Shown piece by piece: positions 23,818 through 63,970 of a stretch of 64,000 nt of DNA; the stretch's first letter is position 1, and each line of letters starts with the position of its first letter. Location: NCBI GenBank assembly GCA_905331475.1, contig CAJNYU010003456.1:62001-126000 (forward strand), read 5' to 3'. The DNA is from Rotaria socialis. Taxonomy: Eukaryota; Rotifera; Eurotatoria; Philodinida; Philodinidae. A model generated the notes under the pieces. That model had not been told where the DNA came from. It saw only the letters and a list, made by a program, of their open reading frames with translations, and searched no databases. The position numbers were made by a program, and so were the translations under genes.

Positions 23818-26800
23818 TGGTAATTATCTGGAAAAAAAATATAACAACAATAAATTTATTTTTGTCTTTTATTATTTATAAATGGAAATCAAATTTAATT
23901 ACTTGTTATATAACTTAATCATCACACACACACAAGATATACTTGTATTAAAAACAAATACTCTATCAATCAAGACTATTTATTATGTTATTGAACGATT
24001 AAAAAAGCTGATTTGAATATACTCAATGTACATTCTGCGTAGATAGTAGATAAAAGTGAATATTAAATTAAGTAAAAGGATAGATTTCTTTGTCAGTTTA
24101 TCGAATTTATTTATTTTCTAATATTGTGTTTTAACAATTATTCGCAATCTAAAATAAAAATCAATTATTTCAAGTGTGAGTTCATTTGTTACTTTACTCG
24201 TAGAATACTTAAGTTACAATCAAAAGTTTCATTGTTCTATATTTGACTAATATAGAAGAAAAAAACAAGTAAATGCCAAAACTTCACATGATAAATGTCA
24301 ACTGTGCTTTTTTCCAATGATAAGAAATAGCAAATTAATCATCCTTCAATGCATCTCATCTGCTTATTTAGATAATCAGTGATGCAGCAAAGCGGCATCA
24401 AAGTATCTGAGACAAAGCCCCTAGAATACAGGACGAATCGAAGAGCATTACTCTGAAAATAATAGTCAATTATGGTATGGTTCTTATAACAGAATAGTTA
24501 AAACTATCTGAGTAATTCGCATCATGTACTAATCATTAAACAGAAAAAGAAATGTATTCTGTACATATAAATTCACTAGGAAGTTTAAATTATAAAATTA
24601 TCGTGAAGAATATTTTAAGTTTAGCTTCTATAAAAACGTATAAAACTTTTGAAATCGATGATTTCTAACTTTTTGAGTATGAATTAGGTTAGTTTTGAGC
24701 AAAGAAAAGAAACGAACCAATGTTAAAAAGAATCATAAACAAGCTTCTAGACGCTGTTGAAATTATTCATTCATAAGTAATAAGCTCAATACTGAAGTAT
24801 TGTTTGTTGCATGGTCATTCATCTCGAACAGAATTTTACAAACAAATAATGCTAATTATGTGAAACTATAGTCTTGGATCTTTCAAGCATGTTCTGGAAT
24901 AATAAATTCCTGTGATTTATGTTTAGGAAATTGTATAATAATCTGAAATCATTGACAAAAAAACTACTGTGTGTTGTGGAAACGTGTGTTCATATGGCTA
25001 TTAATTTCATCGAATGAACGTTTTATTATACAATTGACAAGTATTCTGTGAAACGCAGAGAAAATGAAAGCATTGGTAAAACTGAATAGTAGGAAATTGA
25101 GGAATTTACACGGATACGCCGAATAGAAATTAGTGTATGGTTCAAACAAAACTCAAGAAGATCAGGCTGTTAGCTGCATTCTATTCTGAATGTTTATACA
25201 GGATCACGTACGAAATCTGTTATATCTATCTGTAACTTTGAGGGAAATTAATGAAAATGAATTTTTAATGATATTGATCTATCTCGAGCAAGATGGAGAC
25301 TGGATGATAATGAATCGAAAGTATGCAACATCCTAAGAGAAAACTAGCTATATTGGGAAATAAATTAATAGATAAAAAGAAATAAAACAAAAAATATTTA
25401 TAGAGCAACGAGTGCTTCTATTTGTACATGACATTAGTTTGATAAAAGCTGAAACCAAAGGTTATTATAAGAACTACTTAATCTAACACATAAGAAAAAT
25501 ATTAATAAGATAGAGAGTTAAATTTCATGTTTGTGCTTGTTTAATATGTGACGACTCAACTAATTATATAAATACCATATTCATAAGGCTTGAAACAATC
25601 ATGCTCATAATTTTAAATTAAAAAAAAAAATGTTTATGTTTCATCAAGAAGTTAACGCTAAACAAGATGAGTCATCTAGAAACGCACCTTTTGAAACAAA
25701 TTATATTTCGTTAAAGATAAATATTGATTCACTTTATGCATGAATACATATGTATTATATTCATTATTTGTCTATACATTCATTCTATGGTGATCCTGTT
25801 TCTGTGTGACATTTTTCAAAAGTGTAAAACCTGTAGAAAAACCTAATTAACTAATTATGAATCAAATTCTTAAAAACGAAAAATCGAATATCGATTGTTT
25901 ATCAGCATGAAAACGTAACAATCAAATAAAGCAATTATTTTCAAATATGTGTGTCGAATAATAAAATCTCCGATGAAATTTTAAGTTTTAATATAAAATA
26001 TATTTTCTGAAAAAAGATCTTCATTGATGTGAAAGTTCGTGTGCTCGATTTCATGAAAGACACCGTCAAACTGATATTTCTACTCTTAACTGATTTAATA
26101 AATCAAGGAATAGATGTACATTTTTAACCTACTTGTTTTCTTTTTTCCCTAGTATTTCATTTGAAATTGCTAATTATAGAAGGATAAAGAACATGAAGAG
26201 TGGTTTTATATGCATAATATGATAGTAGAGAGAAAGGAAAATGACAATAAATGGCTATCTTTCATCTCGATGTGTTTATATGTATGGATGCGACTTTCTC
26301 ATATTTTCTTATTTAGTTATGTTAATTGATTCTTTTCTCAAAAAAAGAAGAGAGAAACATTATTTTTCTTGGTAAGATTTCATTTTATTATGGTTTCGAT
26401 GGCAAATAAGTCATCGGAATATGTCACAGTTATATTGCAAATTTTATTAAATTAGTTGATAAAAAAACCAAACGAATAAGTCAGTTGATTAATCTTTGTT
26501 TTTTTTGTCAATGGTTGTCTCTGCAAGAACCAATTATAAAAACAAAACTACCACAGTAATCCGTCGTAGTTTACCAATTAGCAATGTAAGCTAAAGGTTA
26601 CCGAAGGGAACGTAATCTATAGAGAAAAAGCTTAAAGTATAAGATTTTTACTAAAGAAACCCTTATTACCTGATATCCAATAAAAGAAAACTTATCTGAT
26701 TTATATTGACTGACAAGTTGATGAGTGAATGAGATCTACTACGAAGAAGCAAATGGTTGCTATCATGATAAGCAATACGAGTGATAAAAGTCTATGCATA

Positions 26801-29800
26801 TTTGTTGTTCTTGTCAATGATGACAAAAGAGAAGGCAGAACCATTGATGTCCTGGATCTCATACTAGTAATAGACCATGAATTATGTTTTCATTTTGTTC
26901 TTGCTCTATATATGGTATCAAGTGAATGTTACATAGACAGGTCGTCAACGTCGAACCGAAGAAAGCTGAAAGAAAAAATATGAATAATTATGATTTATGT
27001 TTACTTAGGTGTGATATGTAACACAACAAACTTTGTCATAACAAGAGATTTTTATTGATTAATATCAGTTTAGTCTAACAAAAAATTTCTAGTTAGAATG
27101 ACAATAAGTCTCCGACCTAATTAAATGTAATCAAGATACGAATCTAGTATTTTTTGTTTAAAAGAAAAATATTGTCTGAAACGTGTTTGATATTATTTAG
27201 CCTGATACAAACATTGATAGAATATTCTCGTATGTTATTATTTCATAAACTAGCCTCATATCATACTAACTATTTGTGTAAATTAAAATTATATCCGTCA
27301 TTTTTTACAAGTTTTCATTTTCAATTAAAAATATGTTTCCTTCCTATCGTTGCCTTTAAATTTCTTCACTGATGCTTAAACATAAAGGAGAAAATTACAC
27401 TAGGAAGGTGAGTCAGTTTTGAACAAATCATTTTGATAATGTAATAAATATACAATAGAGAATCAGTAGAAATTTTCACCTACTGCTTAAGCGAACAGCA
27501 AATACGGTGACAAAGAAAGTTTCCCAACAAAACGAAAGTTTTCAAGTAGTTGTAACTGATAAAATAAAATGTGAAAATATTCAGATTAATATTGACAACA
27601 GCATTATTTAACTAGATTTTTAATCGCATGAAAAATTATTTACTGCATACGCAATTTTAGGAATTCGAGTAGTAAACAATGCAACTAGTTTATTCAGAAT
27701 TTTATATAGTGACATAAAAATTAGATACAAATTTTTAGTGATGTATATAAAAATATTTTTTCGATGATTGAAATTCCAAACAGAAAATTCTTTTCATTAT
27801 TTCAGCTGCTTTTAAATATCTCTATCGATTAAATTAATCACAGCAATATTATTGAAAAACTAGCCGAGACTTAGCCAGGAAAGAGAGAATACGGTATAAT
27901 ATTGAAAAGTTCAAAACTGTACTTAGAACGAATGAAGCAATTTTAGTAGACTTTTTTTGCATTAAAAAATGATAGATTAAATATCAGCGCTGTTCATAAA
28001 ATCCAACATCGCTCAAGACGACATGGTTGATATCGGTAGAATATTTTTTCTTTTTGGTTGTGATTTAGACTTTAACAATCAAAATATAATCGATCTTCAT
28101 AAGTCATTCGTCGTCTGTTTAATTCAATGACATGTATATCTGACGGTTGATGACCACGACGCTTGATAAATGACTTCATGATCTACAATGGTTTGCAAAA
28201 AAAACTTGGAACAAATCCTTAGTGTATATTAACGCCTTTTTTAACTGCTTTCGAAAAACTGTTTCTATATTTAATACATATCAGTTGACAGTCTCAGAAT
28301 ATCTGATCCAATATTTGATTCATTCTGCTTTCTTTTCAATAATCAAGGAACATCTATCTTTTTTCTGTTAGTCAATTTTGATTAAAAAGTTTTTCAATGC
28401 TCATCTTTAAGACGATTCAAATGGCGCGAGATTGAGCTCGTGAAAACCGTTAATTTACACTGTTCGTGTCAATTTTCAGTCAATTGTTTTAAAGTATTTC
28501 GTTATTTTCTCGAATAAATGGACCTACTCTTTAGCTGTATTTGGTATCAATTACACTTTTTTCGACCATTAGTTGCTCAATATTCCCGAAAACCTTGAGT
28601 TCTGAGATTTTTAATTTGGTATATAATTGTACGCAATGTTATCTTTGTATATCGGTAGATTTTCTTATTAGAACAAAATCTGATATTACAATAATGTAAT
28701 CAGAAAACTTGATGTGATTTTAGACTGATTGTCTTGACTATATCCGGTTATTATTATCGAACTATAAAATAGAAACCAATCAAATAAATGAATATTTTTC
28801 GTAGATAATCTACTTAGTGTAAATCTACAATAATCGCAAAACAAAGGCTCAAGAGAATCTAGAAAACATAAAATCTTTATGTTGTGAGATTATTCCAAGT
28901 ATTTTTTTCAAACGATTGTATTTCCTTGCATTTCCAGGTAGAAAACTCCGGAAATTTACAGAAATTCAACAAACAAAAACCCGATTTCTGCCTCTATTTG
29001 TTTACTGTTGGTTCCGATCGGAAGTGGAATAATGTGCTCACTGAATTCTTGTTTTCTATTTCCTTTCATTTTCCGATTGACCTACATCTATCTGCTACAT
29101 TGGCGTCAACGCTTGATTTCACAGTAATAATATAATCGGCTAATTCATTCCGTAAATTTTCTCGTATTCTATATCAACTCTGATGGAATCTGGTTCAATA
29201 CTATTGGATAACATAGATATCGACAAAAAGTGCATTCTATATTCTATCTAAATTGATATAAAAATCCCATTCTAATCTCTAGGCTCCGTGCAGAACATAT
29301 ATTATAGGAAAAGACGAGATACAAATTTATTTATGATAAACGACAATAGCAAATAATTATTCAATATTGTTTTGATATGTAGAGTGACTTATTATTAAAC
29401 TAATTGTATGAAATCGATTAATTGTATAATAGTAAACTTTCACATCATTAAAGTCTAATATATATTGTTCTAACCTTGATAGTCTTCAATATCAGTAGAA
29501 AGTAGTTGATGTACAACTATAATAAACTTTTATACACAACATTTCAAGCACAGAAAAATATGATGTATTTTTTTTTTATTCCGAGCAACTAATTCTCATT
29601 TACAAATATTCACTAAGAAAATGTGAACGCAGATTACTATGAAAGTTATCCTTCGAAAATTTCAAATCAATTCATCAAAACTTTAAAGAGTTTTTCTATT
29701 TCCTGATTGTCACAGAGTTGCTATGAAAAACTGGATATTTTCATGATAACTTTAATTAAAATGACTGAAAGTAACTATAGTCAACTAGATTGTCATCTTT

Positions 29801-30023
29801 TAAACATCTAATATAATATTTATCAACAATTTTCAGATGTAAGTTGAGGAACGGAGTCACATCAAAAAAAGAGCAATACTTTTTCTTGCAAAAACATGTT
29901 TCAGTCTTTTTTATTGTGTTGATTTTTCGTAAATGAAACCCTACGATTAAATCACTGAAAAATAAATATATTTAAAATATGAAATAAAAAACAACATTAA
30001 AAATATGCTTCCCAGCACGCCAA
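23818..30023. other. 6.2-kb gene-poor AT-rich stretch
   Basis: The largest gap in the window. Frames at 24964-25149, 26729-26983, 27154-27372 and 28884-29135 have AT-driven composition (Phe/Leu/Ser/Ile/Lys), no motif and no flanking splice logic, so I reject them. There is a short CA run near 23929. The left part must contain the K2P-like promoter. No tRNA, CRISPR-like array or recognisable transposon was found. Confidence 0.5.
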
Positions 30024-31769
30024 TCACTCAATCAATGATGTTGCTTTTAATTGTTGCATTGTTTTGCGTTTCTCTAAAATATGTTTTGCAAAACGCTTTG
30101 CTGCTAATACAACTCGAATTGTAAACTGCATTGATCGACATTTATCTTTGATATCATCCGACCTATTTTGATTCATATTCATACACAACAACGATGGATA
30201 AGCGTTTTCTAATATACATAATTGATTAAAAACAAGACTTCGCATTCCACATGATATTTGCCGATTAATATCAGATGTTTGAACAAATATTCGACAAAAT
30301 GTTTTAACATGATCAAATTTAAAATCATCATCAATCTTATGACGGCATTCATCATTGTACATTTTATGCGCATACTAATTATAATGAATATTAATTTAAT
30401 TTTTAATGAATATTATTAAAATTTCTCACTTACAAAATAATAATTTGATCGATCTCGTGGTATGCTTGGCATATCGCTTACGATCAATGCAATGTAACCA
30501 GCAAGACCAAGCATAAGCTCAATTGAATGATCAAATAACCAAACAATGGAGCACAATTGTGGAATTGATGTTTTATCTTGTAAAAATTTCAAGCACAGTA
30601 TAAGAACAGAACCAGCCACTAGCGATGCATTAAAACAACTTGACCATGATTGAATACAAACAACATGAATAAACAAAATTGCTAATGCACGAATCTGAAA
30701 TTAATTAAACTTTTTTTTCTTCACTTTTTATTCTCAATCCATAAACAAACCTTGGGAGTATTTAATTGAAAAGTTTCATTCGAATTTAATTCGAGATATA
30801 ATTCAAGAAAATCAAACACGAGAGGTAACTGAACTTCAAAATTTAGTTCATTGTTGACAGTACGCATACAATCACCTATTTCACGTGGTTCAAATGCATT
30901 TGCTGCATAACGTGAGAATTCTTCCATCTATAGATATATTGAAGATATTTTATTTTACAAGAGAAACTTTTTATAGCTATTCATACTCTAATACGACTAC
31001 GATTGTGAAATTTAGCAGAGAGAATAAAAAAAGCCATTGCACGTAATTGATATGTTCGTTCGTTACGTCCTTTTAATGTATCAATAGCATCGATTAATCG
31101 AACAGCATGTTGAGTTACTTCCGGTTTCATATTATTTTTACGCTAAAAGGAAATTTATAATGAACAAAAACAAAACTTTTTTTGAGATTATTTTTTCAAT
31201 GTTTTACTTGTATACCAATTAGCCAATTAACAATCGAACAACGCCATGACAGACGAACTTCACGTTTCGTCAAATCTGTATTACACCAAAGTATAGCATA
31301 ATCGTATGTATATAATGAATGATATTCAGATATCTATTATGGTGAATTAATAAGACCATATTGAATTTGAAAATAATTATTACTTACAAGAATATTAGTT
31401 AAATGATCTAATAAATAGAATTCTCGATATAAACTAGTAAATACTTGAATGACATGATCAATATGTGGAATATTATTACTATAATAAGCATCTCGCCATG
31501 AATAAAGAAGATTATTACTAACTAGATTTAAAAAGACAGAAATAAACAGACAAAAAATTGTTCAATAATAGAATTTACTGGAAAAAACAGCAATTTTTGT
31601 ACAATGCTTTGTTAGCCATGAACTAATAGTTGATATTATTTGATCTTTTGTTAATGAACGCTAGAAAAAAATAATCATCTCTGTTCATTTTTTAATCATT
31701 TCATGAATATTATACTTCTATAGTACAACTAGGCATACATTGTTCGAGTGAAGTGACTATTCGCTGCAT
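30024..31769 (-). CDS. Divergent cyclin-box protein, 8 exons, 446 aa
   Basis: Exons 31716-31769, 31579-31660, 31388-31521, 31208-31333, 30987-31142, 30751-30927, 30434-30694 and 30024-30374 join in one frame. All introns are about 50-65 nt with GT..AG ends. Residues about 110-245 read as a cyclin N-terminal box: REVRLSWRCSIVNWLIGIQ (compare the MR-x-IL-x-DWL helix), VTQHAVRLIDAIDTLKG, ERTYQLRAMAFFILSAKF with the helix-3 Lys of the AxK motif, then EIGDCMRTVNNELNFEVQ and LPLVFDFLELYLEL. A second, weaker helical fold (FNASLVAGSVLILCLKFLQ) follows. Cyclins bind and activate cyclin-dependent kinases; the binding Lys is retained, and a Glu occurs downstream (MEEF). No destruction box is evident near the N-terminus. 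It does not fit cyclin A, B, D or E closely; a member of the cyclin O/J/Y-like or an invertebrate-specific group is possible. Confidence 0.75.
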
Positions 31770-33900
31770 GATTATCGGTGATTTAGCAAAATATACAAGA
31801 AATGTTGTGAGAAAATAGTCTTTTTCGCTATATATACATTCAAACATATCTTCTAACAGCGCACACCGAACGATGAATAATAATCTTACAGAAACGAAAG
31901 AACGCTAGAATTGCTTTCTATTATACGAATCAAAGAATTCATTCGCTTGATCCGTAATATAATCATGTTTTTCTTATTTTGATTTCAATCACTATTTAGT
32001 ATGATTTTATTCTGTAGATTCATGAAATATTTTCGTAATAGATTCATAATTCCTTCAATCAATATCTCACACATTATCAAATAGAAATAATACATTCATT
32101 AGTTAACTTATTTTAAAGTTAATATCTTAAGAAATATATTATAATATAGTATTAGTTAGATAAAAGAAAAGAAGCCCGTCAAAATAAATATAATTATTAT
32201 CTTTAGATATTTTATTTCATGCCAAGTAAAAGTGTCTATAACAATCAGCAGATTTTTATCGGTTGACTCTAAATGATGTATGATGAATGACCTTGTATTT
32301 TTATAGAATAGAATATGCATTCAATGGAAGATCAGGCTTTCTCCAATGAAATTTTAAACAAATGCATAGAATAGTCACATTTCTTTAAAAATATTAGAGT
32401 TTTTCATGTGTTATATTTAGGCTCGAGTCTGTTTGTTTATTTATTATTATACGTTATTTTTATTAAATATTTATTGGATGATCATTAAAAATTTGATATT
32501 TGTTTTATATAATAAAGATATGAAACCTGATGAAAAGATTCATTTATCAATGTGTATGCCAATCTATTGTTACCGATAGAAATAATATTTCCGTGTAAAA
32601 CACTTTGTATTGACATAAGAAGTACTTGTGGAAGATCAAAACATGTTTTGTTTATGCTTTCCTTTCAGCTCAAATAAATTATTAATAGATCTATTAAATA
32701 TTGATATTTATGCTCTCTACTTTTTTGATGAATTAATTAAAAGATTTTTTTAGTTTGCCTATTTCGTTCTCATGAATCATATGTTTCTACTATCGAGAAT
32801 CGGCTTTGTACTCATTTGATTCTTATTTATATTTGATTAGTTCTGAAATACATATGTACTAGCTGATTTTGATCCAGTGTCGATCTTGTTATAAAATTTC
32901 TATTGATAATTTTTCAATAAAAAGTATCAATCCTTCGAATAGTCTTTCGTTTTCGATCAAAAAAGGGCAATAATCAAATATCATTACATCATGAATGTGT
33001 TAAAGAAAGAATGATAAATGTATTCAACGTCACCTTGATAGGTTAATGTGAAAGTGCATAAATTTAAAACGATTTGAAATAGAAAAGCTTAATCAAGTAT
33101 TCCGTACTTGACAAAATACTATAGATTATTACTACTCAAAAAGTACGATTAATGGTTTTATTTTTTTTTCTTTTAAATTTTCAATGATTTTAATCTGAAA
33201 AATCAATCCGAAAATTATATATGTCTGCTGTAAAAAGATAAGAACAAAAAACTACATCAGATAACCTTGGACGTTGTCATTGTCAACTATATGTCGATTT
33301 CTCTCTTTTTTTCATATAAGTCTAGTTAGATTGTAAATTTTGTCTCTTTCGTGATGACAATATGATTCGTTCTTTCTTATTCAGGCGATTACTTTTACAT
33401 AAGAACGAAAACTCTCTTATTTTTTCTCTTTCTTTCGCTTTATCGATACAAAAAGAATGTAATAATAAGCCAGCTGTATAAAAGAAAAAGAACAAGGTAA
33501 CTAGGTATCGTTGAAAATTTTATGTGCCACTATAACCACTGTATATAACTGCTGTTCTATCCAGACAAAAGTATATGTATTTAACATATTCAGAACAAAT
33601 ATAACAGAGAACTGTAATTAATGTATATCAGTATTTGATTTCTAAGGTACGATCATTCACTTATAATCAATACTCAACTGTACAACAGTCCTAATGCAAC
33701 ACGCAGTAAGAAATAAAGATCTATTAGTAGAAACTTGTAGATTACCTTCAATAGAAAACAAAATAACGCATATTTGCTACTTTTTTAAAATTTCAACTAA
33801 TGATGCATTTTACTTTCTTTATAGACTTAAGTGTTTTACATATGAGTATGGTATATTATATATTATAATTATTATCGACAATATAAAGAAGGCTGATACT
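31770..33900. other. Divergent promoter region, 2.1 kb, no gene seen
   Basis: Lies between the start codons of the minus-strand cyclin-box gene and the plus-strand claudin-like gene, so it must carry both promoters. AT-rich, no exon supported. A 69-codon frame at 33694-33903 ends two bases before the tandem duplication at the next gene's start and is not considered coding. Confidence 0.5.
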
Positions 33901-33960
33901 TGACAAAAAGAAATTCAATACTTCAATGTTTGACAAAAGGAAAATAAACACTTCAATGTT
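33901..33960 (+). repeat. 30-bp tandem duplication spanning the start codon
   Basis: Two copies of a 30-bp unit (TGACAAAA... to ...ACTTCAATGTT) at 33901-33930 and 33931-33960, followed by the first bases of a third (TGATG). Each copy contains the ATG (33926 and 33956) in the same reading frame because the period is 30. Confidence 0.85.
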
Positions 33961-35146
33961 TGATGCAACTAGTAAACATAGAAAAAGAGATAAAATATTC
34001 CGTAAGAGAAAAGAAGTAAGCAATCAAAAATTATCTATCGGTATTATTTTTGGTGTTTGTCTAACGTTAATCACTATTGTACTTCAATGTGTTGCATTTT
34101 CTACGCCACATTGGAAAGAAATAACTTCAAATACTCATTCGTTGTATGTCGATGGCGTTGATGCACTCATACGTACTGAAATCTTACATTATTTCAATAG
34201 TGTACATCGCTATAGTCGTCTTTCGTATGGTTTATTTCAACGATGTGAATACCGTTCAAGTAACTCATCACTATACAATAATCAAGTTGATTCATCTGAT
34301 TTGGATACATATAAATCACTAAAAAAATGCACAAAAAATTTTCTACCAAGATATAAGGATGATCATTTTAATGAATGTCATAGTTTATCATATTATCAAT
34401 TTTGTACGAAAGCAAGTGAAAAAAGTTTTAATATCAATGATCATTATCTTCATGCAACCTTTGATATATCTCATTCGCCAATAAACGGCGATGCAAAAGT
34501 TTCCTGTGATTGCCATTATCCGCTTTATTTGTTAATTTGTCAAATAATTGGAATACTAGCAATAATATTTCTGTGTGTAACTTGTTTATTATTCAGTTTA
34601 TTTTCCTGTTTTACTAATCTACATTATCGTCTTAAAATTAAATATTTTGGTATGTTATCATCATTATTAGCAATCATTTTTTTAATGATCAATTTAATAC
34701 TTGTATTCGAACATTTTGAATATGAATCAATTGCATATTTAGTTGCCATTGAAAAACATTATAAATCAAATCAAATTTATAAATTATCAGATGACGCAAA
34801 AACTGCCCTTCATCGATTTCTATCCAGTATTAATATTCGCATGGGTTATTCAGCTATCATAGCTTGGATTGCTTTTGTTTTATCTATCATTGATGGGCTA
34901 TTATTATTAGCTACATGTGAAATCAAACATGATTATAGTGAAAACGAAATACATAGTAGTCTAATATCTCCTGAAACTGATTTACATCATAATCCATTAC
35001 AATTTACATCAGTATCAAATAACTCTCAATCATCACCACCACCGATGCATGTGATAAATAATCACGAAGAAAATAGTTTATTAACTTCAAGCTTGTATGA
35101 AAATAATCATCAACCATTACGTACTCTAAAAGAAGATGAAGTTTAA
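33926..35146 (+). CDS. Four-transmembrane claudin-superfamily-like protein, 406 aa
   Basis: Single exon. Membrane segments at about 36-58, 198-222, 241-263 and 309-331, with a basic N-terminus and a 75-residue cytoplasmic tail that ends in acidic residues (LKEDEV). The order short loop, large first extracellular loop (59-197) rich in Cys, then TM2-TM4 is that of the claudin/PMP22/clarin superfamily. TM1 ends CVAFSTPHW, and loop 1 contains YGLFQRC (101-107), comparable to the claudin W-x-GLW-x-x-C signature. Loop 1 is about 140 residues, longer than in true claudins (about 50), and has NSS sites for glycosylation. Such proteins act at cell junctions or as channel auxiliary subunits. The start is ambiguous: M1 and M11 are duplicated copies of the same start context. 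It lies divergent from the cyclin-box gene and convergent with the YRFD precursor. The superfamily call is moderate; the exact family is unknown. Confidence 0.75.
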   Translation: MFDKRKINTSMFDATSKHRKRDKIFRKRKEVSNQKLSIGIIFGVCLTLITIVLQCVAFSTPHWKEITSNTHSLYVDGVDALIRTEILHYFNSVHRYSRLSYGLFQRCEYRSSNSSLYNNQVDSSDLDTYKSLKKCTKNFLPRYKDDHFNECHSLSYYQFCTKASEKSFNINDHYLHATFDISHSPINGDAKVSCDCHYPLYLLICQIIGILAIIFLCVTCLLFSLFSCFTNLHYRLKIKYFGMLSSLLAIIFLMINLILVFEHFEYESIAYLVAIEKHYKSNQIYKLSDDAKTALHRFLSSINIRMGYSAIIAWIAFVLSIIDGLLLLATCEIKHDYSENEIHSSLISPETDLHHNPLQFTSVSNNSQSSPPPMHVINNHEENSLLTSSLYENNHQPLRTLKEDEV

Positions 35147-35409
35147 CTTAATACTGTTAAAATAGTCAACGCATCATTGTGTTTTATTTTATTTTCTTCT
35201 TCAAAATGATTGACATACAAGGGAAAAAATAGAGAATCATGCATACGTATATATATATATATTATTTTCAAATGGCAAAAATTTGCTTCATCTGGATGTT
35301 ACGAACAGAAAAAAAATTAATGAAATCAATATTTTTGATCTTTCATTAAACACCGTTTGTCATTTTGCATGTCTCTGTGATTTTGTTTTGCTGTTTTAAT
35401 TTTTATACT

Positions 35410-36082
35410 TTAATCAAATCGGTAACGTTTATCAAAACGATATCGTTTGTTAATCGTATTCGTATCCAAACGTCTTTTGTCAAATCGATAACGTTTATCA
35501 AAACGATATCGTTTATCCATTAATAGTAAATGATCATCATTATTTTCATCGCTATCATGTGATTCATGGCTTTCAATTGGTTTTGATGCTTCCTTTTTAT
35601 CAAAGCGATAACGTTTATTTAAATCAATAGAATTTGTTTTCTCGTTTTGTGTAGAAATGTCAGCACAAACAAATAGTAGTTGGCTGAAAACCTAGAAACA
35701 AACAAATTACAAATTTTTATAATAGAAAACAATACATTATTATTTTTGAACGGAAACTAACATACAAAATAAAAAGAAAAGAAGTGGAATGAAAGCATCC
35801 GCCTTATTATTCGATCTATTATTCATTAATGACACAACTAATTTACTATATAAAACTACTAGGCTGTGTCTTTTTGTTTGCTTATAAAAAAAAGTTCATC
35901 TAATCAAAGAGAATGTATGATCTGTAGAAGACTAATGAACCGAAAATGAAATGACTTTATTTTGAATTTGATTGAAATATCGGATAAAATTTTCACCATA
36001 CAAAAATGAATTTATATTTCTTTTTAATACTTACGATAAGAAGCAGAAATAAGACAAGATGTTTATTGTAAGTGAGTTCCAT
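35410..36082 (-). CDS. Secreted peptide precursor with five YRFD units, 2 exons, 109 aa
   Basis: Exon 1 (36035-36082) encodes MELTYNKHLVLFLLLI and ends at a GTAAGT donor. Exon 2 (35410-35691) continues VFSQLLFVCA, which completes a typical signal peptide (about residues 1-26, cleavage after VCA). The mature part contains KR-YRFD-KK, an acidic spacer rich in His/Asp/Asn, then KR-YRFD-KR-YRFD-KRR, a LDTNTIN spacer, and KR-YRFD-KR-YRFD followed directly by the stop. Dibasic KR sites are the standard prohormone-convertase signals, so the product would be five identical short peptides. The copies use different synonymous codons (CGC/CGT/CGA, TAT/TAC, GAT/GAC), which points to selection on the peptide. 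No Gly precedes the dibasic sites, so the C-terminus would be a free Asp, unlike RFamides. I know of no named family with this unit. The precursor class is well supported, the receptor and role are unknown. Confidence 0.85.
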
Positions 36083-36794
36083 TTGTTAATGAGAAAATAA
36101 AATTTATGTGATTGTTGTAAATTGTTATTATTTGAAAAGTAGCCGTCAAACGTTTGCTTCTCTCTTTTTTATATGCGTATTCCCAATGTCAAACGTAATG
36201 AGAGAAAGAGAGAGAGAGAGAGAGACAGAAAAAGTAGAGAAAAAGAGAAACTATCATTTCCGTACGTTGATTAGCTACTTTCTGTTTTTGTCTTAGGATC
36301 GCATGGGAGTACGAAGGAGAGAAAAAAATAGATAGAAGATAGAAGCTTCCGCCTCATTCTATGAACTAGTTTATATCATGAAATTGATGAAACAATTAAT
36401 TGTCCAGCATTACATTGACAGATCATGTTTAAACACTAGCACATTGTGTATATTCCATGTTTCTTTTTTATATTGATTGCGACTAAAAGAAAAACATAAA
36501 TAATAAAATCTACTTGAGTCAGGATTTACGTCAAGTTCAGAAGCATAACATGACATGATGTCAACAATCCTTTAAATCTATTCAATTAATAATTATTATC
36601 TGTTTTTCAATCGCTTACAGATAATATCATCAGTGATCGGGATTTCACTTGTTTCTCTAATTGAATCTTTTGATTTTTTTTTATTGTTTAGATCGGATAT
36701 AATTTGATTGATTAGGATAATGGATTTTTCTAGATTGAGTTTATTGATTCATTTAAAAAACAAAAACTTATTGACAAATATATAGAGTTTATAT
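36083..36794. other. Intergenic, 0.7 kb, with a GA microsatellite
   Basis: Lies between the YRFD precursor start and the DYNC2H1 stop codon, both on minus. It should contain the precursor promoter and the dynein 3' UTR. A GA-rich microsatellite at about 36200-36245 is the only repeat. The 62-codon frame at 36108-36296 translates this repeat and is not a gene. Confidence 0.55.

Positions 36795-63970
<27,176 letters not shown>

Noticed and set aside
26729..26983. 84-codon + strand frame in the gene-poor stretch
   Set aside because: No motif, no splice context, composition expected of AT-rich noncoding DNA.
28000..28700. Possible transposon remnant suggested by a few Tc1-like words
   Set aside because: No continuous transposase motif in any frame and no inverted ends found.
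28884..29135. 83-codon + strand frame
   Set aside because: Phe/Ser/Leu-rich, no homology recognised, isolated in noncoding DNA.
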